Below are positions 1 to 8,656 of a stretch of 64,000 nt of DNA, one piece after another. The notes under the pieces are model-generated. The model was not told the DNA's origin. It ran no database searches and worked only from the letters and a program-made list of their open reading frames with translations. The stretch covers positions 868,001-932,000 of the forward strand of contig NZ_CP009754.1 in assembly GCF_000772045.1 (NCBI RefSeq). Reading direction: 5' to 3'. Position numbers and translations under genes: made by a program. Source of the stretch: Streptomyces sp. CCM_MD2014. Lineage in GTDB: Bacteria; Actinomycetota; Actinomycetes; Streptomycetales; Streptomycetaceae. Within the stretch, counting starts at the first letter, position 1. Each line of letters opens with the position of its first letter.

Positions 1-75
1 GAGGTGGACACCTCCTCGTCCACGGTGGTGGAGGCCCGCACGAAGATCGGTGACGTGACGCTGCGCAACGACTGA
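1..75 (+). CDS. C-terminal end of a truncated protein, possibly DUF4097-like
   Basis: An open frame enters from the left edge and stops with TGA at 73-75 after 24 codons. The tail ends in ARTKIGDVTLRND. The alternating beta-strand pattern and the final GDVT(L/V)R motif resemble the end of DUF4097 putative adhesin (beta-solenoid) proteins common in Streptomyces. Too little is present to be certain. A strong hairpin follows within 15 bp, which supports a real gene end. Confidence 0.5.
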   Translation, partial: EVDTSSSTVVEARTKIGDVTLRND

Positions 76-89
76 CAGCGGTCGACGCC

Positions 90-127
90 GAGGCACCGCC
101 CGGGAGTGCTTTCCCGGGCGGTGCCTC
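90..127. terminator. Strong bidirectional hairpin between convergent genes
   Basis: A perfect 16-bp stem (90-105 pairing with 112-127) closes a 6-base loop. It lies between the stop of the left-edge gene and the stop of the aldehyde dehydrogenase, which converge here. There is no long T-run, as is usual for Streptomyces terminators. Confidence 0.75.
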
Positions 128-146
128 CGTGTCGTCCGCGGGACGT

Positions 147-1676
147 TCAGGGGAGCCGGAAGCCGAAGTCCGCTTCGATGTCCTGGACGTCCATCTGAGC
201 GCGCTGCAAGGTCCCCGCGTAGTCCCAGTTCATCGACTGCCACGCGGTGAACTGGTCGATGACCCAGATGCCCGACTGCCTGCTGCCGTTCCCGGACAGA
301 CCGTTGCCGCCGAACGGCAGATGCGCCTCCGCGCCCACCGTCGAGTTGTTCACGCTGACCATTCCGGCCGAGCAGCGCTCGCCGAAGGAGAACGCCGTCC
401 GCGCCGACCCCGTGTATATGGCCGCCGACAGTCCGTACCCGTGTCCGTTGGCGAGCGCCACGGCCTCGTCGAACGTGTCGTACGCCATGACCGACACGAG
501 CGGGCCGAAGGTCTCGGTCCGGTACAGCTCGTCGTCCGGCCGCACCCCGGCCACGATGGTCGGGTGTGCGAACACTCCGGCGTCCGGGTCGCCCACGAAG
601 CCCTTGCGCGGGCTTGCGGAGGTGATGCGGCCGGTGTCACTGGATCCCGACAGGCCGTGGTGGGGCCGTACGAGTTCCAGGGAGCCGAGGAAGTTCTCCA
701 GGTAGCCCTCGCCGATGAGCGGGCCGTAGAAGACCTCGTCCCGTCGGGGGTCCCCGACGACCAGAGCCTCCACGGCCGCGCCGAAGCGGGCGAGGAACTC
801 GTCGTGCACGTCACGGTGGGCGATGACGGCCCCGAGCGAGGTACAGCGCTGCCCCGCGGTGGCGAAGCCGCTGAACACGGCTCCCTGAACGGCAAGTTCG
901 AGGTCCGCGTCGTCCGTGACTACGAGGGGGTTCTTGCCCCCGAGCTCCAGGCACGGGGACTGCAGGTGCCGCCCCGCGAGCTCGCTCACCCGGCGTCCGG
1001 CCGCCGTCGAGCCGGTGAAGCCGACCTTCTGGACCAGCCCCTCGGTCAGAGCCCGTTCGAGTCCGGCGTACGTCGTCTCGCCGTCGGCGTGCACCAGACG
1101 CAGGACGTCCTTCGGGACCCCGCCCGCGCGGAACAGCGCGGCGAGCGCCTCCGCGACGGCGACCGCGGACTCCGACGGCTTCCACACCACGGTGTTGCCG
1201 CAGAGCAGCGCCGGTACGAGGTACCAGGCGGGCACCGCGGCGGGGAAGTTCGCGGCGGTGATCACCGCGGCGGTGCCCAGGGGTCTGCGGTAGGTGAAGA
1301 GCTGCTTGTCGGGCATCTCGCTGGGCACGGTCTGGCCGTACAGCCGCCGTCCCTCGCCGAGGAAGAAGTCGCAGGTGTCGATGACCTCCTGGACCTCCCC
1401 CAGGGACTCTCCGTAGGGCTTGCCGACTTCCCGGGTGATCAGCGCGGCGAGCGCCTCCTTGTTGTCCGCGACGAGCCGGCCCACGTTCTGCGCCACCCGC
1501 CCACGGAGCGGCGCCGGCCACGAGGCCCACGCCCGCTGTGCTTCGTGGGCGGCACGTGCGGCCTCGACCACGCCGTCCGCGTCGCTCAGCATCCGCTCCG
1601 CGACGATGTCCTCGAGCTCGGCCGGATTGCGCGACACGGTCAGCCGCTCGCCGCCCGCCTTCTTCAACTCTGCCAC
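147..1676 (-). CDS. NAD(P)+-dependent aldehyde dehydrogenase
   Basis: A full-length (509 aa) aldehyde dehydrogenase superfamily protein that should oxidise an aldehyde to a carboxylate in the cytoplasm. The oxyanion Asn is in AANFP (N143), the general base Glu in LELGGKNP (E244) and the nucleophilic Cys in GQRCTS (C278). The GTG start at 1676 has a G-rich ribosome site (GGGAGGG) about 10 bases upstream. It is the last gene of the operon that begins with the acyl-AMP ligase at 7245, 69 bp after the acyl carrier protein. From context it may supply or remove the fatty acid used by the ligase, for example by oxidising a fatty aldehyde. The substrate cannot be read from the sequence. Confidence 0.85.
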   Translation of the reverse strand: MAELKKAGGERLTVSRNPAELEDIVAERMLSDADGVVEAARAAHEAQRAWASWPAPLRGRVAQNVGRLVADNKEALAALITREVGKPYGESLGEVQEVIDTCDFFLGEGRRLYGQTVPSEMPDKQLFTYRRPLGTAAVITAANFPAAVPAWYLVPALLCGNTVVWKPSESAVAVAEALAALFRAGGVPKDVLRLVHADGETTYAGLERALTEGLVQKVGFTGSTAAGRRVSELAGRHLQSPCLELGGKNPLVVTDDADLELAVQGAVFSGFATAGQRCTSLGAVIAHRDVHDEFLARFGAAVEALVVGDPRRDEVFYGPLIGEGYLENFLGSLELVRPHHGLSGSSDTGRITSASPRKGFVGDPDAGVFAHPTIVAGVRPDDELYRTETFGPLVSVMAYDTFDEAVALANGHGYGLSAAIYTGSARTAFSFGERCSAGMVSVNNSTVGAEAHLPFGGNGLSGNGSRQSGIWVIDQFTAWQSMNWDYAGTLQRAQMDVQDIEADFGFRLP

Positions 1677-1745
1677 GTCGGAAAGCCCTCCCCCTCGGGT
1701 GTTGCCGTCGGTTCTCGTGCAGGTGTCGTCACGGGTGCCGTGCCA

Positions 1746-2024
1746 TCAGGCCGTCCCCGCCTGATCCCGGCCCTCCAGCAGGAACTTGGCGAGTTGGGCG
1801 ATCGTCGGGTGGTCCCACACGGCCGTGGGCTCCACCTGGACGCCGAGCCAGTCCTCCACATCGGCGGTGAACGCCACGACGGCGACGGAGTCCAGGCCGT
1901 ACTCGCCCAGTTCCTGGTGCGGGTCGACTGCCTCCTCCAGGTCGGGCACGTACTCACCGACACGGGCGATGAGCCAGTTCTCCAGTTCCTCAAGGGTGAT
2001 CGGATCGGATCCGGGGTGAGCCAT
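1746..2024 (-). CDS. Free-standing acyl carrier protein
   Basis: A 92-residue carrier protein. The phosphopantetheine attachment Ser is S46 in the motif GLDSV, preceded by ELGEYG and followed by a typical helix III region (DHPTIAQLAKFLLEG). The ATG start has GAGGAG 8 bases upstream. It is the only carrier in this operon, so it is the probable acceptor of the acyl group activated by the ligase at 5470-7245 and the substrate carrier for the two dehydrogenase-like proteins. The high acidic content is usual for acyl carrier proteins. Confidence 0.9.
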   Translation of the reverse strand: MAHPGSDPITLEELENWLIARVGEYVPDLEEAVDPHQELGEYGLDSVAVVAFTADVEDWLGVQVEPTAVWDHPTIAQLAKFLLEGRDQAGTA

Positions 2025-2056
2025 GGGATTGCTCCTCGGGAGTCGGATGTCGCTGT

Positions 2057-2088
2057 TCTGGCTGAGTTGGCTGAGTTGGCTGAGCTGG
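2057..2088. repeat. Short tandem repeat upstream of the acyl carrier protein gene
   Basis: About three imperfect copies of a 9-bp unit (TTGGCTGAG) lie in the 81-bp gap between the second dehydrogenase-like gene and the carrier protein gene. It may be replication slippage with no function. Confidence 0.5.
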
Positions 2089-2105
2089 TCGGAGCGGGCC
2101 GACGG

Positions 2106-3791
2106 TCACCGGTACCGGCGTGCGGAGAGACCGAAGCTCACCGTGCGGTCGTCGCGGTCCAGCAGTTCCTCGACGAGCGCGTCCTCCACCTCGGCCGGCA
2201 CGTCGTCGGGCCGTCCGGAGTCGATGCCGGCGAGTCGGGTCAGCGCGGCGACGAGCCACTCCGGACGGGCCAGGAAGTCGCCGGCCGGCGCGTGCCGCCA
2301 CACGCCGACGCATGCGGCGGCGGCGAGCACCGTGGTGTACCGGGCCGCGAGATCTCGTACCTCGACCGCGGCGGCGATCGACAGGTCCCGCGGCCGCAGA
2401 CCGGCGCAGGCCCGGGTGAGCGATGCCAGGCGTCGCGCATGGGTCTCGACGAGTGACCGCAGCGGCTCCGGGAGGTCCTCGTCGAGCGCGGCGTTGAGGT
2501 CCTGGGCCAGCCGGTCCCGGCCTCCTGCCACCACCTGCAGACCGGCCAGGTCGAGCGGTGGCAGTTCGGCGTCCTCGACGAAGAGCGCGGCCGGGGCCGG
2601 AGCGGCGTCCCGCCACGAACGGCGTGCGAGCACCGGGAGCTGCGGAAGGACGGCGGACAGGCAGGCCGCGCGGGCGATGTGGCCGAAGCCGACCGGCTTG
2701 ATGTCCCGTGCCATCTTCTGGAACACCGCGTGTTCCCCGTCGCGGCGGTAGAACTCGGCTCCCATCACCACCGACAGCTGCTCCATTGCCTCGAGCAGCA
2801 CCCCGGCCAGAAGGTACTTCACGGCGGGTGCGTACACGCTGCCGGACTCCGGCAGTACGTGCAGCGACCTGGCGGCAACCGTCGCGAACGCCTCACACAG
2901 CAGCTGGTCGGCGAACGCGTTGGCCAGCGTGGTGCGCACCATGGGAATGGCCGCGACGTCCCGGCCGTAGAGACGACGTCTGCGAACGTGGTGCAGCGTG
3001 ACGCGCAGCGATGTGTCCAGCATCGCGGTGCTCATGGCGGGCATGGCGATCCGTGTCAGCTGGAAGGCACGGGCCACGGTCTCGATGCCGGAGCCCGGAG
3101 CCCCGAGAACCGCCTCCGCGTCCACCGGGCAATCCCGCGTCTCGATCCCGCCCAGGCGCACACCACGCATCCCGACCGACCGGAATCGCGGAAGGAACCG
3201 GAAGCGGTCGGGGTCCAGATCCGCCACCCGCACGAACAGCTGCGAGCAGGCGCGCGGGCCGCCGGCGGGATCGGAGCGGACCAGGAACACCACGCCGTGG
3301 GCGCGGTCCAGGTTGGTGATCGACTCCTTGCGGCCCGTCAGCGACAGGCGGCCGTCCACGGGCGTGGCCGCGAACTCGACGGAGCCGATGTCGTTCCCGT
3401 GTGCCAGTTCGTGGAAGGCGCAGGAGATCTTCTTGCCCTCGAGGAGCAGCTCGGCCGCGTCGCGACGCTGCCCGGCCGATCCCGAAGTCCATATGTTGAC
3501 CGCGCCGAGCAGCGAGCTGGAACAGTGACCGAGACCGAGACCCGGGTCACGCCGGTAGACCGAGCGCATCAACTCGACCAGGTGGTCCACGCGTTCGAGT
3601 CGGCCACCGAGCGACTCCGGCACGAACTCGGCGAGGATCCCGAACTCGTCCAGTGCGCCGACGCCGCCTTCCGGAACGTCCTCGCGCTCGTCCGCGGCCA
3701 CGACGGCCGCGAAACCGGCCGGGTTGTCGGGGTCGAAGGGGTCCCCGAGGCGCTCTTCCAGCGCTGCCATGCGCGTATGGATGTCACTCAT
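2106..3791 (-). CDS. Acyl-CoA dehydrogenase-like protein, probably a non-catalytic partner
   Basis: 561 aa, the same length as its upstream neighbour and alignable with it end to end, so the two are paralogues. The N-terminal helical part, the beta-domain (residues about 125-230) and the C-terminal helical part are present. Key sites are degraded. The usual TEPxxGSD flavin/substrate motif is replaced by HELAHGNDIGS near residue 128. At the place of the catalytic (I/Y)(Y/F)EGT loop it has GFGHIARAAC near residue 368, with no acidic residue. The ATG start overlaps the preceding stop by 4 bases, so production should be coupled 1:1. It is probably the structural subunit of a heteromeric dehydrogenase, as known for paired mycobacterial FadE proteins. 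Confidence 0.75.
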   Translation of the reverse strand: MSDIHTRMAALEERLGDPFDPDNPAGFAAVVAADEREDVPEGGVGALDEFGILAEFVPESLGGRLERVDHLVELMRSVYRRDPGLGLGHCSSSLLGAVNIWTSGSAGQRRDAAELLLEGKKISCAFHELAHGNDIGSVEFAATPVDGRLSLTGRKESITNLDRAHGVVFLVRSDPAGGPRACSQLFVRVADLDPDRFRFLPRFRSVGMRGVRLGGIETRDCPVDAEAVLGAPGSGIETVARAFQLTRIAMPAMSTAMLDTSLRVTLHHVRRRRLYGRDVAAIPMVRTTLANAFADQLLCEAFATVAARSLHVLPESGSVYAPAVKYLLAGVLLEAMEQLSVVMGAEFYRRDGEHAVFQKMARDIKPVGFGHIARAACLSAVLPQLPVLARRSWRDAAPAPAALFVEDAELPPLDLAGLQVVAGGRDRLAQDLNAALDEDLPEPLRSLVETHARRLASLTRACAGLRPRDLSIAAAVEVRDLAARYTTVLAAAACVGVWRHAPAGDFLARPEWLVAALTRLAGIDSGRPDDVPAEVEDALVEELLDRDDRTVSFGLSARRYR

Positions 3792-5473
3792 GCCGACACC
3801 TCCGCCGGCATGCCGAACAGCGAGACGCGGTCCCCCGCGTCACCGAGCAGAAGGCTGCCGAGCTCGTCGAAAACGTCTGCGGCCCCTGGAGGCGACGCGC
3901 CGAGGCCTTCCAGAACCAGGGTGAGACAGCCGCGCAGCCAGAGACCGTCGCGCCACCAGTCACGGTCGTGATGCCGCGGGTTGGCGACCCACAGGGCGAG
4001 GGCCGCGGCGCCCGCATGACACCACTCGTAGCGTTCCGCCAGCCGCATCGTCGCCGTGGGCGGCGGGCCGGCGGTCGGCCGGAGGGCCGCTATGTGGCCG
4101 TCCAGTTCGCTCTGTGCCTCCAGCAGCCGCGCGGCCAGGCGGTCGGCACCGCGCGGTGCGTCCGTCGCCAGGCGGGCCACGAGGTCCCCGAGGCTGCCGA
4201 GCACCGTGTTGTCGCGCGCCATCACCCCCAGCCGGTGCGGGTCGAGGGGGGCGGGTTCGTGCTCCTCCCGCAGCCACTCGTGCACGGGAGGACCGACCCG
4301 CGTGGCCTGCCGGCGGCCGGGCCGGAGCGCCGGGAGGCTCGATGCGAGCGCGCTGCGGTTGACCCACGTGCTGCCGTCGAAGATGCCGACGATCTGGTGG
4401 TCCCGCTCGACCTTCGCGAAGCCGCCGTAGCCCTCGACTCCGGTGAGGAAGCCGCGTGCGCCGAGCAGTTCACCGACAAGACGCAACTGCCCCTGGACGA
4501 GCGTCGGCACGAGCGCCTTGGTGATGGCGGACACGGCACTCAGCTCCTGCGGCACTTCGTGGACCGCTCGCGCGGCCGTGCGGGAGACGGCTTCGGCGAG
4601 CAGCAGGCGCGCCACCGACCTGCCGGCGACGGTGCGCGCGTGCGGCAGTTCGGAGAAGGGCCGGCCGTGCAGGCGGCGCTCGGACAGGAATCGCCGGGCG
4701 ATCCTCAGGGCGTGGTCGCCCGCGCCGAGGGACAGTGCCACACAGGCGACGCGGGTCAGTTGCAGCGACTTGAGTACCAGCTCCAGACCTTCACCGACCC
4801 TGCCGACGAGCGCGTCGGCGGGGATCCTTGCGTCGAGGAACTCCACCCCGCTGATGTCGGCGCTCCGGATGCCGTGTGTCGGCATCTTCGGCAGGTGCCG
4901 CACGGTTCCGGGCGCGGTGGCCCGCTTGTCGACCAGGAAGACGCTGAATCCGCGCGGCCCGCCGCCTGGGTCGGTGCGCGCGAGTACACAGACGAAGCGT
5001 CCGCGCGTCGCGTTGTTCACCGGCCACTTCCGGCCGGTCAGACGCCAGCCGGTTCCGTCCCGGGCCGCGGTGAGTTCCCCGGCGAGCAGGTCGCTGCCGC
5101 CGCCCGGCTCGGTGAGTCCCCAGGCCACCGCCTGGCCCGCCATGATGTGCCGGGCCAGGGACGCGGCCGTTTCTCCGTCACCCGCGGTCCACACGGAGGC
5201 CGCGCCGAGGAACGTCTTGCCGTGCGCGACCGCTACGGTCAGATCCCGTGACGCGACCGTGCGCAGCAGCGCGTGGACCTCGTCGAGGCGTGCGAGGCGC
5301 CCGCCGAACCGGCTCGGTACGTAGTAGTCGGGCAGCCCCCACCGGTCCAGCGCGGCGCACGCCTCGGCCGGGAAGGTCTCGGCCTCGTCGTGTGCGGTCA
5401 GCAGCGCCGGATCGAAGGGGCCGCCGGGCGCCGACCACGCGTCGACTTCCCTGGCGAACACAGAGGTTCTCAA
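3788..5473 (-). CDS. Acyl-CoA dehydrogenase family protein (acyl-ACP desaturating subunit candidate)
   Basis: 561 aa with the acyl-CoA dehydrogenase fold. The flavin/substrate motif TEPGGGSD is at residues 121-128, followed by LTGRKWPVNNA and an arginine-rich helical C-terminal half. The catalytic loop reads IFDGST, with Asp366 where the usual base is Glu. The start is a TTG at 5473 that overlaps the stop of the acyl-AMP ligase (TTGA) and has GGAG 7 bases upstream. Open frame extends further upstream but inside the ligase gene. Between a fatty acyl-AMP ligase and a free carrier protein, the likely substrate is an acyl-ACP, with alpha,beta-dehydrogenation as the reaction. Ramoplanin and enduracidin clusters use paired dehydrogenases in the same context. 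Confidence 0.8.
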   Translation of the reverse strand: MRTSVFAREVDAWSAPGGPFDPALLTAHDEAETFPAEACAALDRWGLPDYYVPSRFGGRLARLDEVHALLRTVASRDLTVAVAHGKTFLGAASVWTAGDGETAASLARHIMAGQAVAWGLTEPGGGSDLLAGELTAARDGTGWRLTGRKWPVNNATRGRFVCVLARTDPGGGPRGFSVFLVDKRATAPGTVRHLPKMPTHGIRSADISGVEFLDARIPADALVGRVGEGLELVLKSLQLTRVACVALSLGAGDHALRIARRFLSERRLHGRPFSELPHARTVAGRSVARLLLAEAVSRTAARAVHEVPQELSAVSAITKALVPTLVQGQLRLVGELLGARGFLTGVEGYGGFAKVERDHQIVGIFDGSTWVNRSALASSLPALRPGRRQATRVGPPVHEWLREEHEPAPLDPHRLGVMARDNTVLGSLGDLVARLATDAPRGADRLAARLLEAQSELDGHIAALRPTAGPPPTATMRLAERYEWCHAGAAALALWVANPRHHDRDWWRDGLWLRGCLTLVLEGLGASPPGAADVFDELGSLLLGDAGDRVSLFGMPAEVSA

Positions 5474-7245
5474 CTCGCTTCTCCCGTCTTCGCCCAAGCC
5501 TGCCCAGCCTGCCCGGTCCGCGGTCGGTAGCCGTCCGCCCACAACGGCTCCAGCTCGCCCCTGGTGTAGAGCGAGCGCATCGCGGACCGCTGGACCTTGC
5601 CGCTCGTCGTGCGCCGCACACCTCCGCGTCGCATGATCAGCACGGAGTGGGCCCGGAGACCGAATTCGCGGGATATGGTCTTGCGCATCTGCGCCGCCAG
5701 TTCGGCCAGTTCCGGCTCGGGGGACCTGCGGCGCACCTCGTGAATCACCACGAGGTGTCCGTCCTCGCCGTCTTCCGTGGGCACCGAGACGACCGAACCC
5801 ACGGTGTCGCGCAGCGGTTCGTGATGGAGCCGGAGCTCGTGCTCGACGTCGTGCGGGTAGATGTTGCGGCCCCGGATGATCATCATTTCCTTGATGCGGC
5901 CGGTCACATAGAGCTCGTCGTCGACGAGCACGCCGAGGTCCCCGGTACGCAGGAAGCCGCCCTCGTCGCCGAGCCGCCGGCCGAACGTGGCATCGGTGGC
6001 CTCCTCGTTGCGCCAGTACCCGCGTACGACGGACCTGCCGCGCAGCCAGATCTCGCCGACCCGGCCCGGCGGGAGCTCCCGGAGCGTCCGCGGATCGACT
6101 ATCCGGGCGTCCATGTCGCGCGGCTCGCCGCAGCTGACGAGGGTGCGCCCCGTGCCGCCCGCGCTCGTCGGTGCCACGCGGCCCTGTTCCAAGGCCTCGG
6201 GGTCGCACTCGAGGACGACGGGGCGACGGCGCGGGGAACTCGAGACAAGCAGCGTCGCCTCCGCCATGCCGAAGCACGGAGCGAAGTTCTCCGGTTTGAA
6301 CCCGGTGGCAGCGAACCGCGCGGCGAAGTCGTCGAGCACACTCGCCTTGACCGGTTCCGAGCCGCTGACGGCGTACTTCCAGCGCGACAGGTCGAGGTCA
6401 CGGACATCGTCGTCGGACACGCGGGCGACACACAGTTCGTACGCGAAGTTCGGCGCGGCGGAGACCGCGACGTCGAAGTGGTCGATCAGCTGGAGCCAGG
6501 TACGGGGGCGGCGGAGGAAGGCGGCAGGGCTCATCAGGACCGTGCCGTATCCGGCGAGGAGCGGTGACAGGATCAGGCCCATCAGGCCCATGTCGTGATA
6601 GTTGGGCAGCCAGCCGCCGAACTTCGCCCCCTCCGCCAGCGGGAACGTCGCCGCCGTCGTCGCCGCGTTCGCCAGGAGGTTGCCGTGGGTGACCACACTG
6701 CCCTTGGGGTCGTTCGTGGAGCCGGACGTGTACTGCAGCACCGCGGTGGTCTCGTGGTCGGCGTCGTGCACCCGGAAGTCGTCGGCACGGACGGTCAGGT
6801 CGATCCGCGGGGACAGCACCGGCACGTTGATGCCCTGCTGCTCGGCCCAGCCGAGCACTCCTTCTCGCTCGTCCGCCGCGGTCAGCACGGAGGCGATGCC
6901 GGCGTCGTGGGCGATGCCGAGCACGCGCCGCTGGTCCTGCTTGTAGCGTCCGGGCATGGAGGACGGCACCGCCACCAGGCCGGCGTAGAGGCAGCCGAGT
7001 ACCGACGCCACGAACTCGGCGGACGTCGGCTGAAGCAGCAGCACGCGCGAGCCCGGCGGGCACACGTGCCGCAGCTGCCGCGCGAAGACGCGTGCCGCCT
7101 GGTCCAGTTGGGCGAAGGTGAGCGTCTGCGCGGACGCCGGGTCCGTGGGGTCGCCGACGATGGTGACCGCCGGCTGGTGGCCGCGTTCGCGAGCGTGCTG
7201 TTCGAAGATCTCGGACACGCTTCCGGCGCCGAGGAGATCCATCAT
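5470..7245 (-). CDS. Fatty acyl-AMP ligase (FAAL family)
   Basis: 591 aa from the ATG at 7245, which has AGGAG 10 bases upstream; a second ATG follows directly at 7242. It should activate a carboxylic acid with ATP and pass it to the acyl carrier protein encoded downstream. ANL motifs are clear: QYTSGSTNDPKG (P-loop, A3), the NYHDMGLMG segment typical of FAAL enzymes, FGMAEATLL (A5), LRTGDLGVL (A7), GRIKEMMIIRGRNIYP (A8) and TTSGKVQR with the C-terminal lysine (A10). It is the first gene of the operon. Chain length of the substrate cannot be predicted. Confidence 0.88.
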   Translation of the reverse strand: MMDLLGAGSVSEIFEQHARERGHQPAVTIVGDPTDPASAQTLTFAQLDQAARVFARQLRHVCPPGSRVLLLQPTSAEFVASVLGCLYAGLVAVPSSMPGRYKQDQRRVLGIAHDAGIASVLTAADEREGVLGWAEQQGINVPVLSPRIDLTVRADDFRVHDADHETTAVLQYTSGSTNDPKGSVVTHGNLLANAATTAATFPLAEGAKFGGWLPNYHDMGLMGLILSPLLAGYGTVLMSPAAFLRRPRTWLQLIDHFDVAVSAAPNFAYELCVARVSDDDVRDLDLSRWKYAVSGSEPVKASVLDDFAARFAATGFKPENFAPCFGMAEATLLVSSSPRRRPVVLECDPEALEQGRVAPTSAGGTGRTLVSCGEPRDMDARIVDPRTLRELPPGRVGEIWLRGRSVVRGYWRNEEATDATFGRRLGDEGGFLRTGDLGVLVDDELYVTGRIKEMMIIRGRNIYPHDVEHELRLHHEPLRDTVGSVVSVPTEDGEDGHLVVIHEVRRRSPEPELAELAAQMRKTISREFGLRAHSVLIMRRGGVRRTTSGKVQRSAMRSLYTRGELEPLWADGYRPRTGQAGQAWAKTGEAS

Positions 7246-7701
7246 GCTTCGTCTACTCCTGGTATCGAAGGGATCGAGGACTCCGTTGGCGGGCTCACGA
7301 GTCCTGCGAGATGGCGGTTGCCGAGTCGACGGGTGGACGGATGGCACCGGAAACCCTCCGGACGACGACGTCGGCAACGACCTCGTCGATCTCCAGGCGT
7401 CGGTGGGTGGTGCCCCGGAAGAGTGCTCGAGCCGATCGGGCGCCGGCCCCGGCCTACGGTTCCTCGGTCCGGCGACCTTCTCCGTCGTGCACGACAGCCA
7501 TTTCGACTCCCCCCTGAGCCGTCACAGAACTTGTCATCACTTCGTCACTTGAGTCACAAGACTAGACATGAAATCTGTCAAACCTCAAGGCAATATTGGC
7601 AGGATCTTACTCTCCCGGCGTGACCAGCGGTGACACGCGGGGGGCGCTCAGACCGGCAAACGCTGGACCGTCCTCAGGCAACCGACGCTATGGTTGTGGG
7701 C
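7246..7701. promoter_or_regulatory. Gene-less divergent region between the acyl-ligase operon and a DUF1707 gene
   Basis: About 455 bp separate two divergent starts. The part nearest the ligase start is GC-rich. A clearly AT-richer stretch at about 7525-7610 carries several GTCA/TGAC elements and is the best place for the promoters of both genes. Frames crossing the region lack convincing starts, so no gene is called. No specific operator was recognised. Confidence 0.4.
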
Positions 7702-8244
7702 ATGTCCTCCGTGCCAGAAAACCTGCCGTCGCGGATCTCCGAAGTCGATCGCGACCTGGCTGTCGAACGACTCCAAGAGGCGTTCTCCGAGGGGCACATC
7801 GCCCAGGAGGAGATGGACGCGCGACTGCACGTCGCGCTCACCGCCACGACGCCCGGCGAGCTGACGGCGGCCCTGGACTCACTGCCTGCCGGGGACGAGG
7901 GGCCGACGGTCGTCGTGGACTCCGTCGGCGGGCTGATCCGGCGGCGCGGCGCATGGCAGGTGCCGAAGCTCTTCAGGGCCACCTCCCAGATGGGCAAGGT
8001 GTACCTGGATCTGTCACGAGCGACCATCAAGCACGCGGTCGTCGACATCGAGTTGCACCTGGAGTACGGGTGGGCCTGGATCGTGGTACCTCATGAGGCC
8101 ACGGTCGACTACGGGGGCCTGAACGCCGCCTGGAAGCAACCGTCCTACAAGGCCCCGCCACGCGGCGGAACGAGCGGACCACGCATCCGCATCTCCGGGA
8201 CCATGGGGTACGGACGGCTGCGGATCAGGCATCGCCGCGGCTGA
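7702..8244 (+). CDS. DUF1707 domain protein
   Basis: 180 aa. Residues about 7-62 match the DUF1707 pattern (SEVDRDLAVERLQEAFSEG, then EEMDARLHVAL and PGELTAALDSLP), an N-terminal helical domain frequent in Streptomyces proteins and often linked to membrane or cell-wall roles. The C-terminal half is beta-rich with no predicted membrane helix and ends in a basic tail (RLRIRHRRG). The ATG at 7702 is preferred because the domain starts soon after; an ATG at 7690 is possible. No strong ribosome site is seen for either. Function unknown. Confidence 0.75.
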   Translation: MSSVPENLPSRISEVDRDLAVERLQEAFSEGHIAQEEMDARLHVALTATTPGELTAALDSLPAGDEGPTVVVDSVGGLIRRRGAWQVPKLFRATSQMGKVYLDLSRATIKHAVVDIELHLEYGWAWIVVPHEATVDYGGLNAAWKQPSYKAPPRGGTSGPRIRISGTMGYGRLRIRHRRG

Positions 8245-8261
8245 CGGGTGCGGGCCGTCAG
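8241..8261. terminator. Short hairpin shared by two convergent stop codons
   Basis: A 7-bp stem (8241-8247 pairing with 8255-8261) spans the 13-bp gap between the DUF1707 gene and the TM2 gene and overlaps both stop codons. It probably ends transcription from both sides. Confidence 0.5.
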
Positions 8262-8656
8262 CCCCGCAGGACGCGGCCCTCGGAGTCGGTCTTGCCCTTG
8301 ACGGTGAGCAGGAGGATGCCGTCGATGAGCGTCCAGACGCCGAGGCCTCCCAGCGTGAAGAGCTGACAGAGCGCCATGGCGTTGTGGCCGGTGTAAAAGC
8401 GGCCGAAGCCGAGCGGCCCCAGGAAGATGGAGAGCGCTCCCGCGACGTGCCTGGACTTGTCCGAGTACGGCCGCCCGAACGGGTCATACCCGTATGGGGC
8501 CAGGCTGTCGGCCCTGTGACCGGCGGTTCCGGGACCCGGCGTCGCGGCGGGCCGGACCTCACCGAGCGGGCTCTCGTCGATGTGGCGGTCGGGCTCGGCC
8601 TGACCGAGTGACCGCGGCGGCCGGCCGTGCGGATCGTTGGGGATCTGGTGGCTCAC
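8258..8656 (-). CDS. TM2 domain membrane protein
   Basis: 132 aa. The C-terminal half is a TM2 domain: SRHVAGALSIFLGPLGFGRFY, a turn, and a second hydrophobic helix GGLGVWTLIDGILLL, giving two membrane segments with the typical GxDRFY-like turn. The N-terminal part is proline-rich and disordered. The GTG at 8656 is chosen because GGAGG lies 8 bases upstream; a TTG at 8704 would add 16 residues without a ribosome site. Function unknown. Confidence 0.75.
   Translation of the reverse strand: MSHQIPNDPHGRPPRSLGQAEPDRHIDESPLGEVRPAATPGPGTAGHRADSLAPYGYDPFGRPYSDKSRHVAGALSIFLGPLGFGRFYTGHNAMALCQLFTLGGLGVWTLIDGILLLTVKGKTDSEGRVLRG

Noticed and set aside
129..2456. 775-aa plus-strand frame opposite the aldehyde dehydrogenase and ACP genes
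   Set aside because: It is an antisense shadow: the minus-strand genes have full domain content, and this frame gives Arg/Gly/His-rich low-complexity sequence with no domain.
7118..7552. 144-aa plus-strand frame upstream of the DUF1707 gene
   Set aside because: It starts inside the acyl-AMP ligase gene antisense and has no ribosome site or recognisable fold.
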